Source: Pyrococcus kukulkanii (lineage in GTDB: Archaea > Methanobacteriota_B > Thermococci > Thermococcales > Thermococcaceae). Taken from it: a stretch of 64,000 bases of DNA. How positions within the stretch are numbered: the first letter of the stretch is position 1; each line of letters begins with the position of its first letter. The notes under the pieces are model-generated. The model searched no databases and had not been told where the DNA came from. It saw nothing but the letters and a program-made list of their open reading frames with translations. This document shows, in pieces, positions 9,201-17,439 of this stretch. Position numbers and translations under genes: made by a program. The DNA is taken from NCBI RefSeq assembly GCF_001577775.1, contig NZ_CP010835.1, positions 1,054,001 through 1,118,000 on the forward strand. Reading direction: 5' to 3'.

Positions 9201-9498
9201 GGGCGGAAGGGTCTACGTGGACAAGACCCTAACCAGGGAACTGCTGTCAGAGGGTCTCGCAAGGGAATTCGTGAGGAGGATACAGGAGATGAGGAAGAGG
9301 CTTGACCTCGACGTGAACGACAGGATACTCGTGACGATAGAAACAACCGAGGAGAACAGGGAGCTACTCGAGGAGCAGCTCGACTACATAAAGAGGGAGA
9401 CGAGGGCTACTGAGGTAATCTTTGGAGAGGCGAAGGGATACGTGGTGGAGTGGACAGAGGTTAACGCGAAGATAGGGATTGAGAAGGTGGAGAGCTGA
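6295..9498 (+). CDS. ileS: Isoleucyl-tRNA synthetase
   Basis: Class I aminoacyl-tRNA synthetase that charges tRNA-Ile, with an editing domain against valine. The 1067-residue length matches the archaeal/eukaryotic type. Motifs: HIGH-type H56-L-G-T in GAIHLGTAWNK; zinc-like HWCPRCETALAEHEV; CP1 editing region with TTTPWTLPAN and GLVHTAPGHGEEDF; a second CWRCKTP; WVISRQRYWG; and K625-M-S-K-S629. A long C-terminal anticodon-binding region follows. ATG 6295 is preceded by GGAGGG at good spacing. Present as an intact single gene. Confidence 0.97.
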   Translation: MIKEPEVREYNPGQLEEKIEKFWKENDIYNKVKKLRENGPKYYFLDGPPYVSGAIHLGTAWNKIIKDMIIRFRTMQGYNVWRQPGYDMHGLPIEVKVEQALGLKTKKDIEEKIGVENFIQKCKEFALNNLRIMTEQFKMLGVWMDWDNPYMTIKNEYIESAWFTLKRAWEKGLLEKDKRVLHWCPRCETALAEHEVRGEYKLRRDPSIYVKFPVEGRENEYLLIWTTTPWTLPANLAVSAHPEYDYVKVKVEWEGREEYWILAKALVDKVLGEIGVKGEIVEEFKGKDLEGLRYVHILMDEYPRQKEFREKYEWAHRVILANFVTLEEGTGLVHTAPGHGEEDFEVGQKYGLPVYSPLDDQGKYTEGKWKGIYVKEADPQIIEHLKEKGYLLKAGEIEHKYPHCWRCKTPLIFRATDQWFLKVSKVKDKIIKENDEKVTWYPDWVKIRFDNGVRDSGDWVISRQRYWGIPLPIWQAEDGEIYVVGSWKELVELAVAIEVNGERIDLPESFEEKLKVIEEKLGPEDLHRPYVDAFIIKVNGKEMRRVKDVVDVWFDSGIASWASLGYPRNKEMFEKLWPADFIVEGEDQVTKWFYSQQAASVIAFDTVPYLRVAMHGYVLDEKGDKMSKSLGNIIRPEEVVEKAGRDTFRFYMLWATNPWENLKFSWKGVEQVRRMLNILWNVYVLASTYMSLDKFNPTRVNPEELPFRDEDRWVLSRVNNLIEKVENGIESFYLTKATRALYEFIVEDLSRWYVRLIRKRMWVEGDDPDKLAAYYTLWKVFDVLLRLIAPFTPYIAEEIYQNLIRPFTGVESVHMLDWPKPDERAIDKELENEMEYVRRIVEAGSAARQKARIKLRYPVRRIIVETQDETVKRAVGRLNRILRDQLNAKEVVVDTVKREIIVKPNFAKLGPEFKSDAKVIAKWISEHGLELYEKGEVDVEIEGKAFHLTRDHIIVEEEIPEFFVMEEFEGGRVYVDKTLTRELLSEGLAREFVRRIQEMRKRLDLDVNDRILVTIETTEENRELLEEQLDYIKRETRATEVIFGEAKGYVVEWTEVNAKIGIEKVES

Positions 9499-9600
9499 GA
9501 CCCTTTTACTTTCTCATTTAACTTTTAACAGTTTTTATCATTATAACACCAGAAAGCATAGAGTTTCTCTAGTGGTCATGTCATGTGGTGAGTGATAGCC

Positions 9601-11762
9601 ATGGATCTTATCTCCGAGTTTAATAGAAAGCTCGAAAACGCATTTGGATTTACCCTTCACAAGTACCAAGAAGCGGTTGCTAGAGAGCTTATAGATCAGT
9701 TGGAGCGTGGAGAGAGATTCATTACAGTGTCAATGCCAACTGGAAGTGGAAAAACAGTTCTTGAAATGCTGACAGCAGAATATCTGCTCAGCAAAGGATA
9801 CAGAAGGATACTTGTCTTGGAACCAACTCGCTTTCTCTGTGACCAGATGCACTCAAGGTGGAAACAATTAGTTGAAACTGGCAAAGAATATGAAGGAAAC
9901 TGCTGGAGTTTTTTGAAGAATTATAAAGTAGTTATTTCAACCCCTCAAACAGCTCTAAAGTGTGTTTCAAGCCTTCAGGGGGAGTTTGATGCCGTAATAA
10001 TCGATGAGGTTCACCATGCGATTACAGGAAAATACTACAATGAGCTTATTGCAGAGCTAAGACCAAAAATCGTCGTTGGATTCACAGCGTTGTTACCGAG
10101 TAAGAAGGCTTACAGGGCAAGCGTTAGCAAGATTGGAAAAGTTGTTGGAGAGTTAAAGCTGCTCCACTACGATTTTCAAAAGCTTATTAGTATTGACCCT
10201 GAATTTAATCCCCCAGGGCACTTGTTGATATTTTCGACTCAGAACTAGACGAAAGGGAAAGAGGAGTGTATGATTTGCTGTACTTCGGAAGGTTACCGGG
10301 AGAAGTAAGGATAATATATTTTCTCGAGAGAACATTTTCAAGGTATGGGAAAAAGGCATTCTGTGAGAGCTTTTTCAGGGCAATAGAGAAAGGAAAAATT
10401 CCAAAATCCAAATATGCAGATGAAATTAGCGACTTCTGCAGAAGTGAGCAACTTTCCCACAAAGCCCGTGCACTGCTTGATATCTTGACAGTATATAATC
10501 CCAAAGAAACCCCTAAATTAAGGCCAATTATTGTCTTTACCTCTCGAAAGGCCACCGCATATGAGTTCAAAGACGCCATAATTAGGGAGCTTGACGTGCC
10601 ATCTAATAAGGTTGAAGTCCTAACAAGCGACCTTTCGAAAGAACAGAGAAAGGAATTAATCTCTAGGGCCAAAAAGGGTGATGTTTACATAATAATCTCG
10701 ACGCTCGTAGGAGAAGAAGGTGTTGATATTCCCGAGGCAGGGGTTCTTGTGATGACTGACGTTCCTAAGAGCCCACTAAGGTTTTACCAGAGGCTCGGAA
10801 GACTGATTAGAGTTTCGAGCCCAATGAACACAAAGGTTTTCGTAATCACAATGACTCCCAAGACCGAAGAATATCGGGACTTAAGCGAAGCCGTATGGAA
10901 CCTTTACAGGGAAGGTGTTGATGTTAGCTATATACTTCTTAACTTAGAAGAGAAGCTGACTACCCAAAAGCTCCTCGACTATATTAGGGAAACTACCCAG
11001 ATGTTGAACTCAAAATGGGCATCATATATGTTGCTCACGCAGGGAGACAAGCCAAAAGACCCAGTAGAGTACTACTTAAGTGCACTTAAGTCGAATGAGA
11101 AGTTCAAAGAGACAATTAAGCAGAGATTCGGGGAGCTCTCTGATGAGGAATTCGAGAAATGGACGTTCATGGTTACCACCATATTTTTCCTAAGAGCGTG
11201 GAGCGATGACATTAAGAGAGCTATGAAAGAAGTCGAGAAAATATTAAACAAAGGAAAAGTCGTTGGGGATTTTGATAAGCTAATAAAGGATGATAGGCTG
11301 TTTTATTTTTACGACCCTGAAGGGCTTTCCGATATGGTGTTCATGGAGCTTGAACGCCTCCGCAAATACTGCAAGGAAAACCAGAAAACTTTTTGCGAAA
11401 ACGTTTTCTTTAGGTTCGACAGAAAAGGATTTCTTAGACTGTTTACCAACGTATTCCCGATTGAGAACATTGATGACATAATTAAAGAACTAAGGCAAAG
11501 AGTAAGCAAAAAGGAGAGGATCTTTGGTGACATATACGTCTCAATCAGCTACAATCCAAGTAGTAAAGCAATCATAGCAAACGCTCACTTTTCTGTGTTC
11601 GATGGAGAGGTATACCTAAGATTGGAGCCCCAATTCAACTACTACAATTTTAGAGATAATAGTAAGCTGAAAGAAAAGAAGCTTGAGCTAATTAAACTTA
11701 ATGTTAAGGACATCTGTTACAGAGCTATGGAGAAGTACTTTGAGACATATGTGAAGGATTAA
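9601..11762 (+). pseudogene. Superfamily 2 DEAD/DEAH-like helicase, interrupted by a -1 frameshift
   Basis: Two consecutive frames together encode one SF2 helicase of about 720 residues. The first frame (to 10248) holds the Q-like HKYQ, Walker A PTGSGKT, ILVLEPTRFL, DEVHHA (motif II), and VGFTALLPS (motif III). The second frame (about 10212 onward) holds IIVFTSRKATAYEF (motif IV), GEEGVDIPEAG (motif V) and QRLGRLIRVSSP (motif VI), then a unique C-terminal region of about 300 residues. The switch falls in the CCCCC run at 10210-10214; one extra C would restore the frame (NPP then RALVDIFDSELDERERG). The motif pattern resembles Hef/RIG-I-type helicases. It is a real mutation, a sequencing error or a programmed shift. 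ATG 9601 follows GGTGAG. Confidence 0.75.
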
Positions 11763-11920
11763 GAGTCACTCCTCCGCAAGCTTCGGGGAGTCCACTCATT
11801 CATCCATTCCTCAACTTCTTTCAATGTTTTCCTGAATCTCTTAGCTTCTTCCTCGCTCATGCTCCCAAATGCAATCATTAGAACGTCAAAATTGCCTTTT
11901 TTTCTCTTGTCCTGAAGCAC
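11759..11920 (-). pseudogene. Short antitoxin-like C-terminal remnant (53 codons)
   Basis: A GTG-initiated frame with an adjacent AAGGAG encodes about 53 residues rich in charged helix ([23 protein letters not shown]). An in-frame stop lies just upstream of the GTG, so this may be the tail of a longer lost gene. It resembles the C-termini of small antitoxin-like proteins, but I cannot name the family. Its stop codon overlaps the helicase stop on the opposite strand. Confidence 0.35.
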
Positions 11921-11972
11921 GCTCCTTGTTCATCATGTTTTGAATATCAGTCTTTTCCTACTTAACCCTTGC

Positions 11973-12749
11973 TCATCCAAAAATTATTACTCGCACAATC
12001 CCCACCTGAGTAATCACAATTAGAGCCAAAGCCAACGCTGTCAGCTTTCTGCTTTTCCTCAGCCCGTAGAGGCCCACGAGACCAAAGAGAATGTTCAGTC
12101 CAGAAAGTTCAAGGAGTAAGTTCACGATATTGCTACTTCTGCCAAGAGCCATGAGCTCCCCGATGAGGTCATCGCCAGCAGGGTAGCCAGAGCGAAGTGC
12201 AATGATTCTGACCGCAATAAGAACCACCGTATAAAAGATGTTTTGCCTCATTAGCTCAACTAAAAAGCCCCTATTGAGTTCCCTCCCAATAAAAAGCTTA
12301 TACAGGCAATGTGGAAAGGCCATAACCCAGATGACCATTGACACGAGGATAATGAAGAGTGCGAAGATCCTGGCAAATATTGCGATCCCGTTGAGAAGCC
12401 CCTTTAATGGATCTCTCGTCATAACAACAGCTGTAGCCATTAATCCCCAGAATATCAGCGCTTTGCCAATAATGTCAAAGATCTCTTTTGCTATGTAGAG
12501 CCTCCCATGGGTTTTCTCGATTATCTCGGGCAACCTCCTTATATCCTCGCGTGAGTAGCCGTAGCGTTCGAGAACCTTTCCAACGAAGTGAAATGCCACG
12601 AGGAGAAACGGAACAAGAAGGAGAAATGCGACGAAAACGTTCACAACATTAAGACTTTTTCCGATTTGAGAACCAAGGAGCCAGATGGCGAGCCAAAGGG
12701 CAATAATTAAGAGCCAGGGGAGAAGGTAGTTTCTGATGAAGATCCGCAT
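11973..12749 (-). CDS. Multi-pass membrane protein of unknown function
   Basis: The roughly 258-residue protein has about seven hydrophobic helices: two near the N-terminus (LLPWLLIIALWLAIWLL and VNVFVAFLLLVPFLL), then a cytoplasmic-looking charged loop (YSREDIRRLPEIIEKTHGR), and further helices to the C-terminus. No transporter or enzyme motif was recognised. ATG 12749 and an in-frame TTG at 12758 are both possible starts. It is divergent from the broken ATPase gene. Confidence 0.55.
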   Translation of the reverse strand: MRIFIRNYLLPWLLIIALWLAIWLLGSQIGKSLNVVNVFVAFLLLVPFLLVAFHFVGKVLERYGYSREDIRRLPEIIEKTHGRLYIAKEIFDIIGKALIFWGLMATAVVMTRDPLKGLLNGIAIFARIFALFIILVSMVIWVMAFPHCLYKLFIGRELNRGFLVELMRQNIFYTVVLIAVRIIALRSGYPAGDDLIGELMALGRSSNIVNLLLELSGLNILFGLVGLYGLRKSRKLTALALALIVITQVGIVRVIIFG

Positions 12750-12795
12750 GACCCCCAATATCCTGCAAGGTAAATAGCCTTTTCGAACCCTTATA

Positions 12796-12832
12796 ACTTA
12801 TGCCTCCGTAAGTTACTTACGGTGGCATAAGT
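12796..12832. promoter_or_regulatory. 37-bp near-perfect palindrome at the ATPase start
   Basis: Two 18-nt arms (12796-12813 and 12815-12832) are reverse complements with one mismatch around a single central T. The inner core reads CCGTAAGT-T-ACTTACGG. It overlaps the GTG start at 12831 of the ATPase pseudogene and follows TTATAA at 12791-12796. Position and symmetry suggest an operator for a dimeric regulator, possibly autoregulation of this ATPase family. Confidence 0.6.
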
Positions 12833-13866
12833 GCTGTTCGATCTCAGACCTAAGGAGAGAAGAGATGAAATATTTGACAGGGAAAAAGAGTTTGAAGAGC
12901 TTGAGAAAAATATCGAGAGGTATCCTTTAACCCTCATCCTCGGAATAAGGCGAGTAGGCAAGAGCTCCATACTCAGGGCTTACCTTCGTGAAAATCTTGG
13001 GATTCTGATAGACTGCAGAGAGCTCTATGCGGAGAGCGGGCACATAACGAAGGAAGATCCCATAAGGAATATCCAAGGACTACTCCAAAGACTCCTTGCC
13101 AAGTTCAGGATAAAACTAAACATGAGATTCCTTGAGGTAGAACCAAAGGAAGCATCACTGAGAGAAGTTTTCAGGGAGCTGGACAGGCTCGGCGAGGAAA
13201 CAGGTAGGTTTATAATAGCATTCGATGAGGCCCAGTACCTGCGCTTCTACGGCTCACGAAGGGGGAGGGAGCTTTTAGCGTTGTTTGCCCATGCCTATGA
13301 CAGTCTACCAAACCTAAGGATAATCTTCACGGGCTCGGAGGTTGCCTACTCCATGATTTTCTCGGCATAGATGACTACGAAAGTCCCCTCTACGGAAGGG
13401 TTGGAGGGGGAGATATACGTTAGACCATTCGATAAAGAAACCCCGAAAGCCTTCCTAAAAGCCGGGTTCGAAGAAGCAGGCGCTAAAATTCCAGAGGAGA
13501 AGATAGAAAAAGTAGTATCAACTCTTGATGGTATTCCTGCTATTCGGAGTCAAGTACATAGAAACCAAAGACTTTGAGAGGGCAATGAAGGCGACATTCG
13601 ATGTTGCTAGGGGCCTCCTCGTGGGGGAGTTAAGAGAGCTGGAGAGGAGGAGCAGAAGGTACGTTCAAATTTTAAGGGCAATAGCACTCGGGTACAATAG
13701 GTGGAGCCTTATAAGGGATTATCTAACCTTAAAAGGCATGAAAACTCCCGAGCCGAGACTTTATGAGCTGCTCAAGAACCTGAAAAAGATGGGGTGGGTT
13801 GAGGAGGAAAACGGGGAGTACAAGCTGACCGATCCTGTTGCTGGAATTGTCCTTAGAGGATTATAA
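12831..13866 (+). pseudogene. Archaeal ATPase (AAA/STAND-like), broken by several frameshifts
   Basis: Remnant of a roughly 345-residue archaeal ATPase of the DNA-associated type common in Thermococcales. The first part has Walker A LGIRRVGKSS and Walker B IIAFDEAQYL, then sensor FTGSEV. Near 13350 the frame slips: HDFLGIDDYESPLYGRV is readable in another frame up to about 13400. The original frame then resumes (EGEIYVRPFDKE), having met a TAG at 13368-13370 in between. A further deletion near 13535 moves the rest (FGVKYIETKDF, C-terminal winged helix to 13866) to a third frame. At least three lesions make a functional product unlikely. Confidence 0.8.
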
Positions 13867-13884
13867 ATCAGAAGAAGCTAAAGA

Positions 13885-14217
13885 TCAAAGATTTGCCCAA
13901 GGCTCTCTTTGACTTCTATAACCTTTTCTCTCTTGAGTATACCAAAAAGGCTTTTCAAGAACTTTTATCAGGCTTGGTCTTAAGGGTTTCGTTCCAGGAT
14001 AACGCATAACATCGTTATCGGTGATTTTAATGTTGTACTCCATGAAACCACTCCTAATATTAGACGTAATTTGAAGAGCTATAACGGCGTTTGAAATTTT
14101 GTTGAGATTATTATTTGAAGCAATGAGGGCAGGACGAAGTTTTTTGCCAATAAGATCAACGAAGGGGAAATCAAGGAGGACTATCTCCCACTGAAGGAGC
14201 TCATTCCTTTGGTTCAT
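13885..14217 (-). CDS. MazF/PemK-like toxin with frameshifted C-terminus
   Basis: Probable mRNA interferase toxin of the MazF/PemK fold: QWEIVLLDFPFVDLIGKKLRPALI and DNDVMRYPGTKPLRPSLIKV match the family. After LIKVLE the frame appears shifted. The next frame reads KSLFGILKREKVIEVKESLGQIFDL and stop, a more natural MazF end, so one extra base near 13955 probably replaced the last 25 or so residues. The gene overlaps its RHH antitoxin by 17 nt, as usual for toxin-antitoxin operons. Activity of this version is uncertain. Confidence 0.7.
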   Translation of the reverse strand: MNQRNELLQWEIVLLDFPFVDLIGKKLRPALIASNNNLNKISNAVIALQITSNIRSGFMEYNIKITDNDVMRYPGTKPLRPSLIKVLEKPFWYTQERKGYRSQREPWANL

Positions 14218-14470
14218 ATGCTACTCCCTCAATTTCATCCCAGTACTCGTCTGCTTCGCTCTCCCAATCTTCTTTGAGGATTTTTTCAACGCTTTTGAGG
14301 TATCCTATAAGCTCAAAATCCTCTACAACTCTCCTTCGAAGCAGAAAGTCCCTAAGAGCTTCTTTTACTATTTCACTTCGGCTCGAGTAAAGGCCCTCTT
14401 CTATCAGCTTGTCCATTTTCTCCACAAGACCCTTTGGTATCCTCGCTGAAACCTTAACTGTTGTCGCCAT
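14201..14470 (-). CDS. Ribbon-helix-helix (CopG-like) antitoxin
   Basis: The 89-residue protein begins with a ribbon-helix-helix DNA-binding domain (VKVSARIPKGLVEKMDKLIEEG, then SSRSEIVKEALRDFL), followed by an acidic C-terminal tail likely to bind the toxin. It would repress its own operon as a dimer and neutralise the downstream MazF-like protein. ATG 14470 has GAGGGATAG upstream. It is the first gene of the pair. Confidence 0.8.
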   Translation of the reverse strand: MATTVKVSARIPKGLVEKMDKLIEEGLYSSRSEIVKEALRDFLLRRRVVEDFELIGYLKSVEKILKEDWESEADEYWDEIEGVAYEPKE

Positions 14471-14596
14471 TCTATCCCTCTGTTATTCCCACTTGTCGGA
14501 CATAGTTCATAAGAGTTTCTCACAGTGTCAAACTAAACCTATCAAACTTTCCCTCTATAGAGGGAAACTTTTTGAGAATTTTTACCTGCATATTTA

Positions 14597-14638
14597 GAGA
14601 GCCCAACTACCGAGAAGAGAAATGGAAACTGGGCTCTC
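14597..14638. repeat. Inverted repeat in the gap before the 5-TM protein
   Basis: GAGAGCCCA (14597-14605) and TGGGCTCTC (14630-14638) are perfect 9-nt inverted arms around a 24-nt purine-rich loop. The surrounding gap (14471-14807) holds no recognisable gene. The hairpin may be a small RNA element or a relic; no C/D or H/ACA boxes were clear. Confidence 0.35.
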
Positions 14639-14807
14639 CAAAAAGTGATAAGTCCTTCTTAGTCCCCCCCAAGGCCAGCGCCATCTAAACGGGCTTGGAT
14701 CTGTGTGGAAACTTCACTAGGCCGGATATCAATAAAAAGTTAGTTCTGTAAACCAGAATAACTCCCCAGTATAAATACTTCCTCTCCCACATTCTTATGG
14801 TGGGATC

Positions 14808-15317
14808 ATGGAGGAGGTTAGGGAGCTTAAGAACGTCCTTGAGAGGGTGGAGAAGAAGCTCATAGCGAGCTACCACGTGTACACCGCGCTCATATATTCA
14901 GCCTGGCTCCTCGTAATGGGGGGTTACCTACTGCTGAACTATTTAAACTTCCAGTGGTTGGGAGCATACTGGGGCATCTCAATCTTCGGGATAATCCTCT
15001 TGACGATACACGTTCACAACAGGTACTTAAGGGAACGGTCAGGGGAATTCAAACTTGGATACGCTTGGATAATCGCGTGGATCCTAGGAGGAGTTTCCTG
15101 GGGACTTCTCTTTCCGGGACCCCAGGGGCTGGCGTTCATGGTATCCCTAGGGCACATAGGAATGTTCATATCCTTTGGAGACTACCCCTTCCTAATCCCC
15201 GTGCTGACGCTCGTAACGTTCCTGAGACCTGAATGGGCCCTTGTCAACTCACTGATAATCATAACGTACTCGCTGACAGCGCTCGTCAATCTGTACAGGG
15301 TATTCAGGGTGATCTGA
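14808..15317 (+). CDS. Small multi-pass membrane protein paired with a winged-helix regulator
   Basis: The 169-residue protein has a charged N-terminal helix (EEVRELKNVLERVEKKL) and then about five hydrophobic segments (YSAWLLVMGGYLLLNYL, YWGISIFGIILL, YAWIIAWILGGVSWGLL, MVSLGHIGMFISF, LIIITYSLTALVNLY). No enzymatic motif was found. Its stop overlaps the start of the next gene (ATGA), so the two are translationally coupled. A TATA-like TATAAATA lies about 40 nt before the ATG. The pair may be a membrane sensor with its regulator, which is an inference from context. Confidence 0.6.
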   Translation: MEEVRELKNVLERVEKKLIASYHVYTALIYSAWLLVMGGYLLLNYLNFQWLGAYWGISIFGIILLTIHVHNRYLRERSGEFKLGYAWIIAWILGGVSWGLLFPGPQGLAFMVSLGHIGMFISFGDYPFLIPVLTLVTFLRPEWALVNSLIIITYSLTALVNLYRVFRVI

Positions 15318-15610
15318 TGGAGGAACTGAAGAAGCTCGTCAAGAACCACGCCTTGGGAAACCCCGTGAGGTTAGGGGTTATGGTCTTCCTAATTCCGAGG
15401 AGGAAGGCCCTGTTCAAAGATCTCCTCAAGGTCTTAGAAGTGACCCCAGGGAACCTCGACTTCCACCTCAAGATACTCGAAAAGGAAGGATACGTGAGGA
15501 TATACAAGGTCTTCGCCGACAGGCCCAGGACAATCGTGGAGGCAACAGATGAAGGCGTAGCAAAAACCAGGGAGTTCCTCAGAACCCTGATGGCCCTGGT
15601 GTCCAAGTAG
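15317..15610 (+). CDS. Winged helix-turn-helix transcription regulator
   Basis: The 97-residue protein has a winged-helix DNA-binding fold of the ArsR/MarR-like archaeal type: RRKALFKDLLKVLEVTPGNLDFHLKILEKEGYV is the helix-turn-helix with recognition helix, followed by a wing (YKVFADRPRTIVEATDEG) and a terminal helix. The longer frame from 15233 is rejected because ATG 15317 overlaps the stop of the membrane protein and has GGTGA upstream. It probably regulates its own operon. Confidence 0.8.
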   Translation: MEELKKLVKNHALGNPVRLGVMVFLIPRRKALFKDLLKVLEVTPGNLDFHLKILEKEGYVRIYKVFADRPRTIVEATDEGVAKTREFLRTLMALVSK

Positions 15611-15670
15611 GACTATCCCGGTAAAAACGTTTTTTAATCATATCCTCCTACCACCCATAGGTGAGAGAGA

Positions 15671-16009
15671 ATGGCGGAAGACATTGAGGAAATTAGGAGA
15701 AGAAAGCTCATGGAGTTACAGAAAAAATATTTGGAGCAGCAAAAGGCCCAAGAAGAGGAAATAAAACAGCAGGCTTTAATCGAGGCCCAGATACAGGCCA
15801 TCCTTAGGAAAATCCTGACTCCAGAAGCTAGGGAAAGGCTCGCAAGGGTTAAGCTTGTAAGGCCGGAGCTCGCTAGGCAGGTTGAGTTGATTCTTGTTCA
15901 GCTCTATCAGGCGGGCCAGATTACAGAGAAGATAGATGATGCAAAGCTCAAAAGGATCTTGGCCCAGATAGAAGCGAGGACGAGAAGGGAGTTCAGGATT
16001 AAGTGGTAA
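15671..16009 (+). CDS. PDCD5-like DNA-binding protein
   Basis: Archaeal homologue of eukaryotic PDCD5/TFAR19, a small helical protein that binds double-stranded DNA. The 112 residues show the family pattern: a charged N-terminal helix (EIRRRKLMELQKKYLEQQ), the core ILRKILTPEARERLARVKLVRP, and C-terminal LARIEAR-type helix with RREFRIKW. ATG 15671 follows GGTGAGAG. Single-gene unit. Confidence 0.92.
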   Translation: MAEDIEEIRRRKLMELQKKYLEQQKAQEEEIKQQALIEAQIQAILRKILTPEARERLARVKLVRPELARQVELILVQLYQAGQITEKIDDAKLKRILAQIEARTRREFRIKW

Positions 16010-16050
16010 TCTATATATACCCTCTCCCTACTTACTTTTGGTGCTGATTA

Positions 16051-16947
16051 ATGAGAAAAAGTTTTATCGTTGTTGTGTTGGTTTGCACTATAGTTGTAGT
16101 TAAACTGGCTTACTACACCAAGCCTTCCCACCCGGAGTTTCCCAATGCAACAATAACCCCATCAGAGCTCAACTTTTCTCCAGACTCAATAGGAAAACAC
16201 TACTACAGGCAGCTCAGCAAGGCTTTCACGGTGGAGGAAATTGACAATCCATTACCAGATCTCGGGAAGCCTGTCCTGAGCATTAAAGCAAACAACACGG
16301 TTGTAGCAGTGTTTGCATATCCAAACGCCTCGAGCGCAACAAGTGCAATAAACAACGCCATTAAAAAGCTAAAGCTGACAAGGGAGAAGGGAATGATTTA
16401 CGAGGGGCCGGATGGAGAGTACTTGGTTTTCGTCCAGTTCATTGACATGGGGTATTCCCTCTTCGTTGCCAAGGGGCCAAGACGGGAGCTGGAGGCCATA
16501 GAATTCTACACTGCAATAGTTGGACCTTCTCCATGGAAGATACTGCATTTCTTTACCCCACTTGGTTCGGAATGGAGTGAGAGAAAGCTTGAGGAGAAGT
16601 TCTGGCTCGCCAAGAAGGGACTCAAGCTCTCTGGTTATATGGATAGTTTAGAGGGAGCTTACAAGAACGTGAGCGTTGCACTCTTTGTGTACAGGCCCCG
16701 TGAAGCCCAGGAAGTTTACAGCAAGCTTGTAAAGGCATTTAAGGAAAGCGGGTGGAAGGTTGAAGATATTACACTACCCTCGGATTTCGGGAGGAATCCC
16801 GCGGGCCACTTGGTGAACTTCACCCTTCTATCCTGGGGCAACAAAGTGGTCTACATAGAGCTGGCTGGCTTCCCGAGCGGGTATAGGATAGCCATACTCT
16901 ACGGTGATGATGATAAGTGGTTCGATGTTGCCAAGGAACTTTGGTGA
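16051..16947 (+). CDS. Membrane-anchored extracytoplasmic protein of unknown function
   Basis: The 298-residue protein starts with a hydrophobic segment (FIVVVLVCTIVVVKLAYY) that acts as a signal anchor, followed by an exported region with several Asn-X-Ser/Thr sites. The body contains two similar-looking halves with short beta/alpha units (VAVFAYPNASSATSAINNAI and VALFVYRPREAQEVYSKLV), suggesting an internal duplication. No catalytic motif was recognised. A TATA-like TATATATA lies before the ATG (16009-16018). Confidence 0.55.
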   Translation: MRKSFIVVVLVCTIVVVKLAYYTKPSHPEFPNATITPSELNFSPDSIGKHYYRQLSKAFTVEEIDNPLPDLGKPVLSIKANNTVVAVFAYPNASSATSAINNAIKKLKLTREKGMIYEGPDGEYLVFVQFIDMGYSLFVAKGPRRELEAIEFYTAIVGPSPWKILHFFTPLGSEWSERKLEEKFWLAKKGLKLSGYMDSLEGAYKNVSVALFVYRPREAQEVYSKLVKAFKESGWKVEDITLPSDFGRNPAGHLVNFTLLSWGNKVVYIELAGFPSGYRIAILYGDDDKWFDVAKELW

Positions 16948-16979
16948 ACCTTTTTATTCTTCTCCCAAACTTTCCCGTG

Positions 16980-17405
16980 ATGAGAGAGGTAATAAGGTGC
17001 AGGGGGCACCCAAACGTAAAGGCAACTCACCGCTCTACCCTTGAGGTAACGAAGGAGAACTACCTAACGCCGAGGGGAGACTGCATAATATGCATCTCAG
17101 CCGATAAGGCGTTGGCAGATCTTAATCCCAAGATAAAGGAGGCAATAAGGCAGGGGAAGAAAATCAAGATAAGGATAAGAGTTGGTGAGCTGGTGGATGA
17201 GGTTATAGCCCAGGGAGATCCAAGGCTAACTCTTGAAAGTGAAGTTTCAATGGTGATCAGAAAGAGCAACTACGTAGACGGGAGGACGCTCGCGATAAAA
17301 GCGAATAAGGCCGCAAAGGACATAGACAGAAAGCTCATTGAGAGGCTAAAGAACCCAAACACCGAGGCAGTAATTGAGATTATCGTCGAGGAGGAAGGTA
17401 TATAA
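16980..17405 (+). CDS. DUF371 family conserved archaeal protein
   Basis: The 141-residue protein matches the archaeal DUF371 family: IRCRGHPNVKATHRSTLEVTK at the start, then the GDCIICISADKAL motif and RIRVGELVDEVIAQGDPRLTL. The biochemical role is unknown. The frame is open upstream into the end of the preceding gene, but ATG 16980 begins the conserved sequence. The TATA box of the next gene overlaps its stop codon region. Confidence 0.82.
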   Translation: MREVIRCRGHPNVKATHRSTLEVTKENYLTPRGDCIICISADKALADLNPKIKEAIRQGKKIKIRIRVGELVDEVIAQGDPRLTLESEVSMVIRKSNYVDGRTLAIKANKAAKDIDRKLIERLKNPNTEAVIEIIVEEEGI

Positions 17406-17421
17406 ATAATAATTTGAATTA

Positions 17422-17439
17422 TGATAATCATGATTATCA
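17422..17439. promoter_or_regulatory. Perfect 18-bp palindrome over the start of the ATPase/DUF234 gene
   Basis: TGATAATCA followed by TGATTATCA is a perfect dyad covering the start codon at 17430. A TATA element (TATATAAATA, 17398-17407) lies about 26 nt before 17430, so the palindrome would sit on the transcript start. This position suits a repressor, possibly autoregulation. Alternative ATGs (17421, 17430) both fall in or next to it. Confidence 0.5.
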
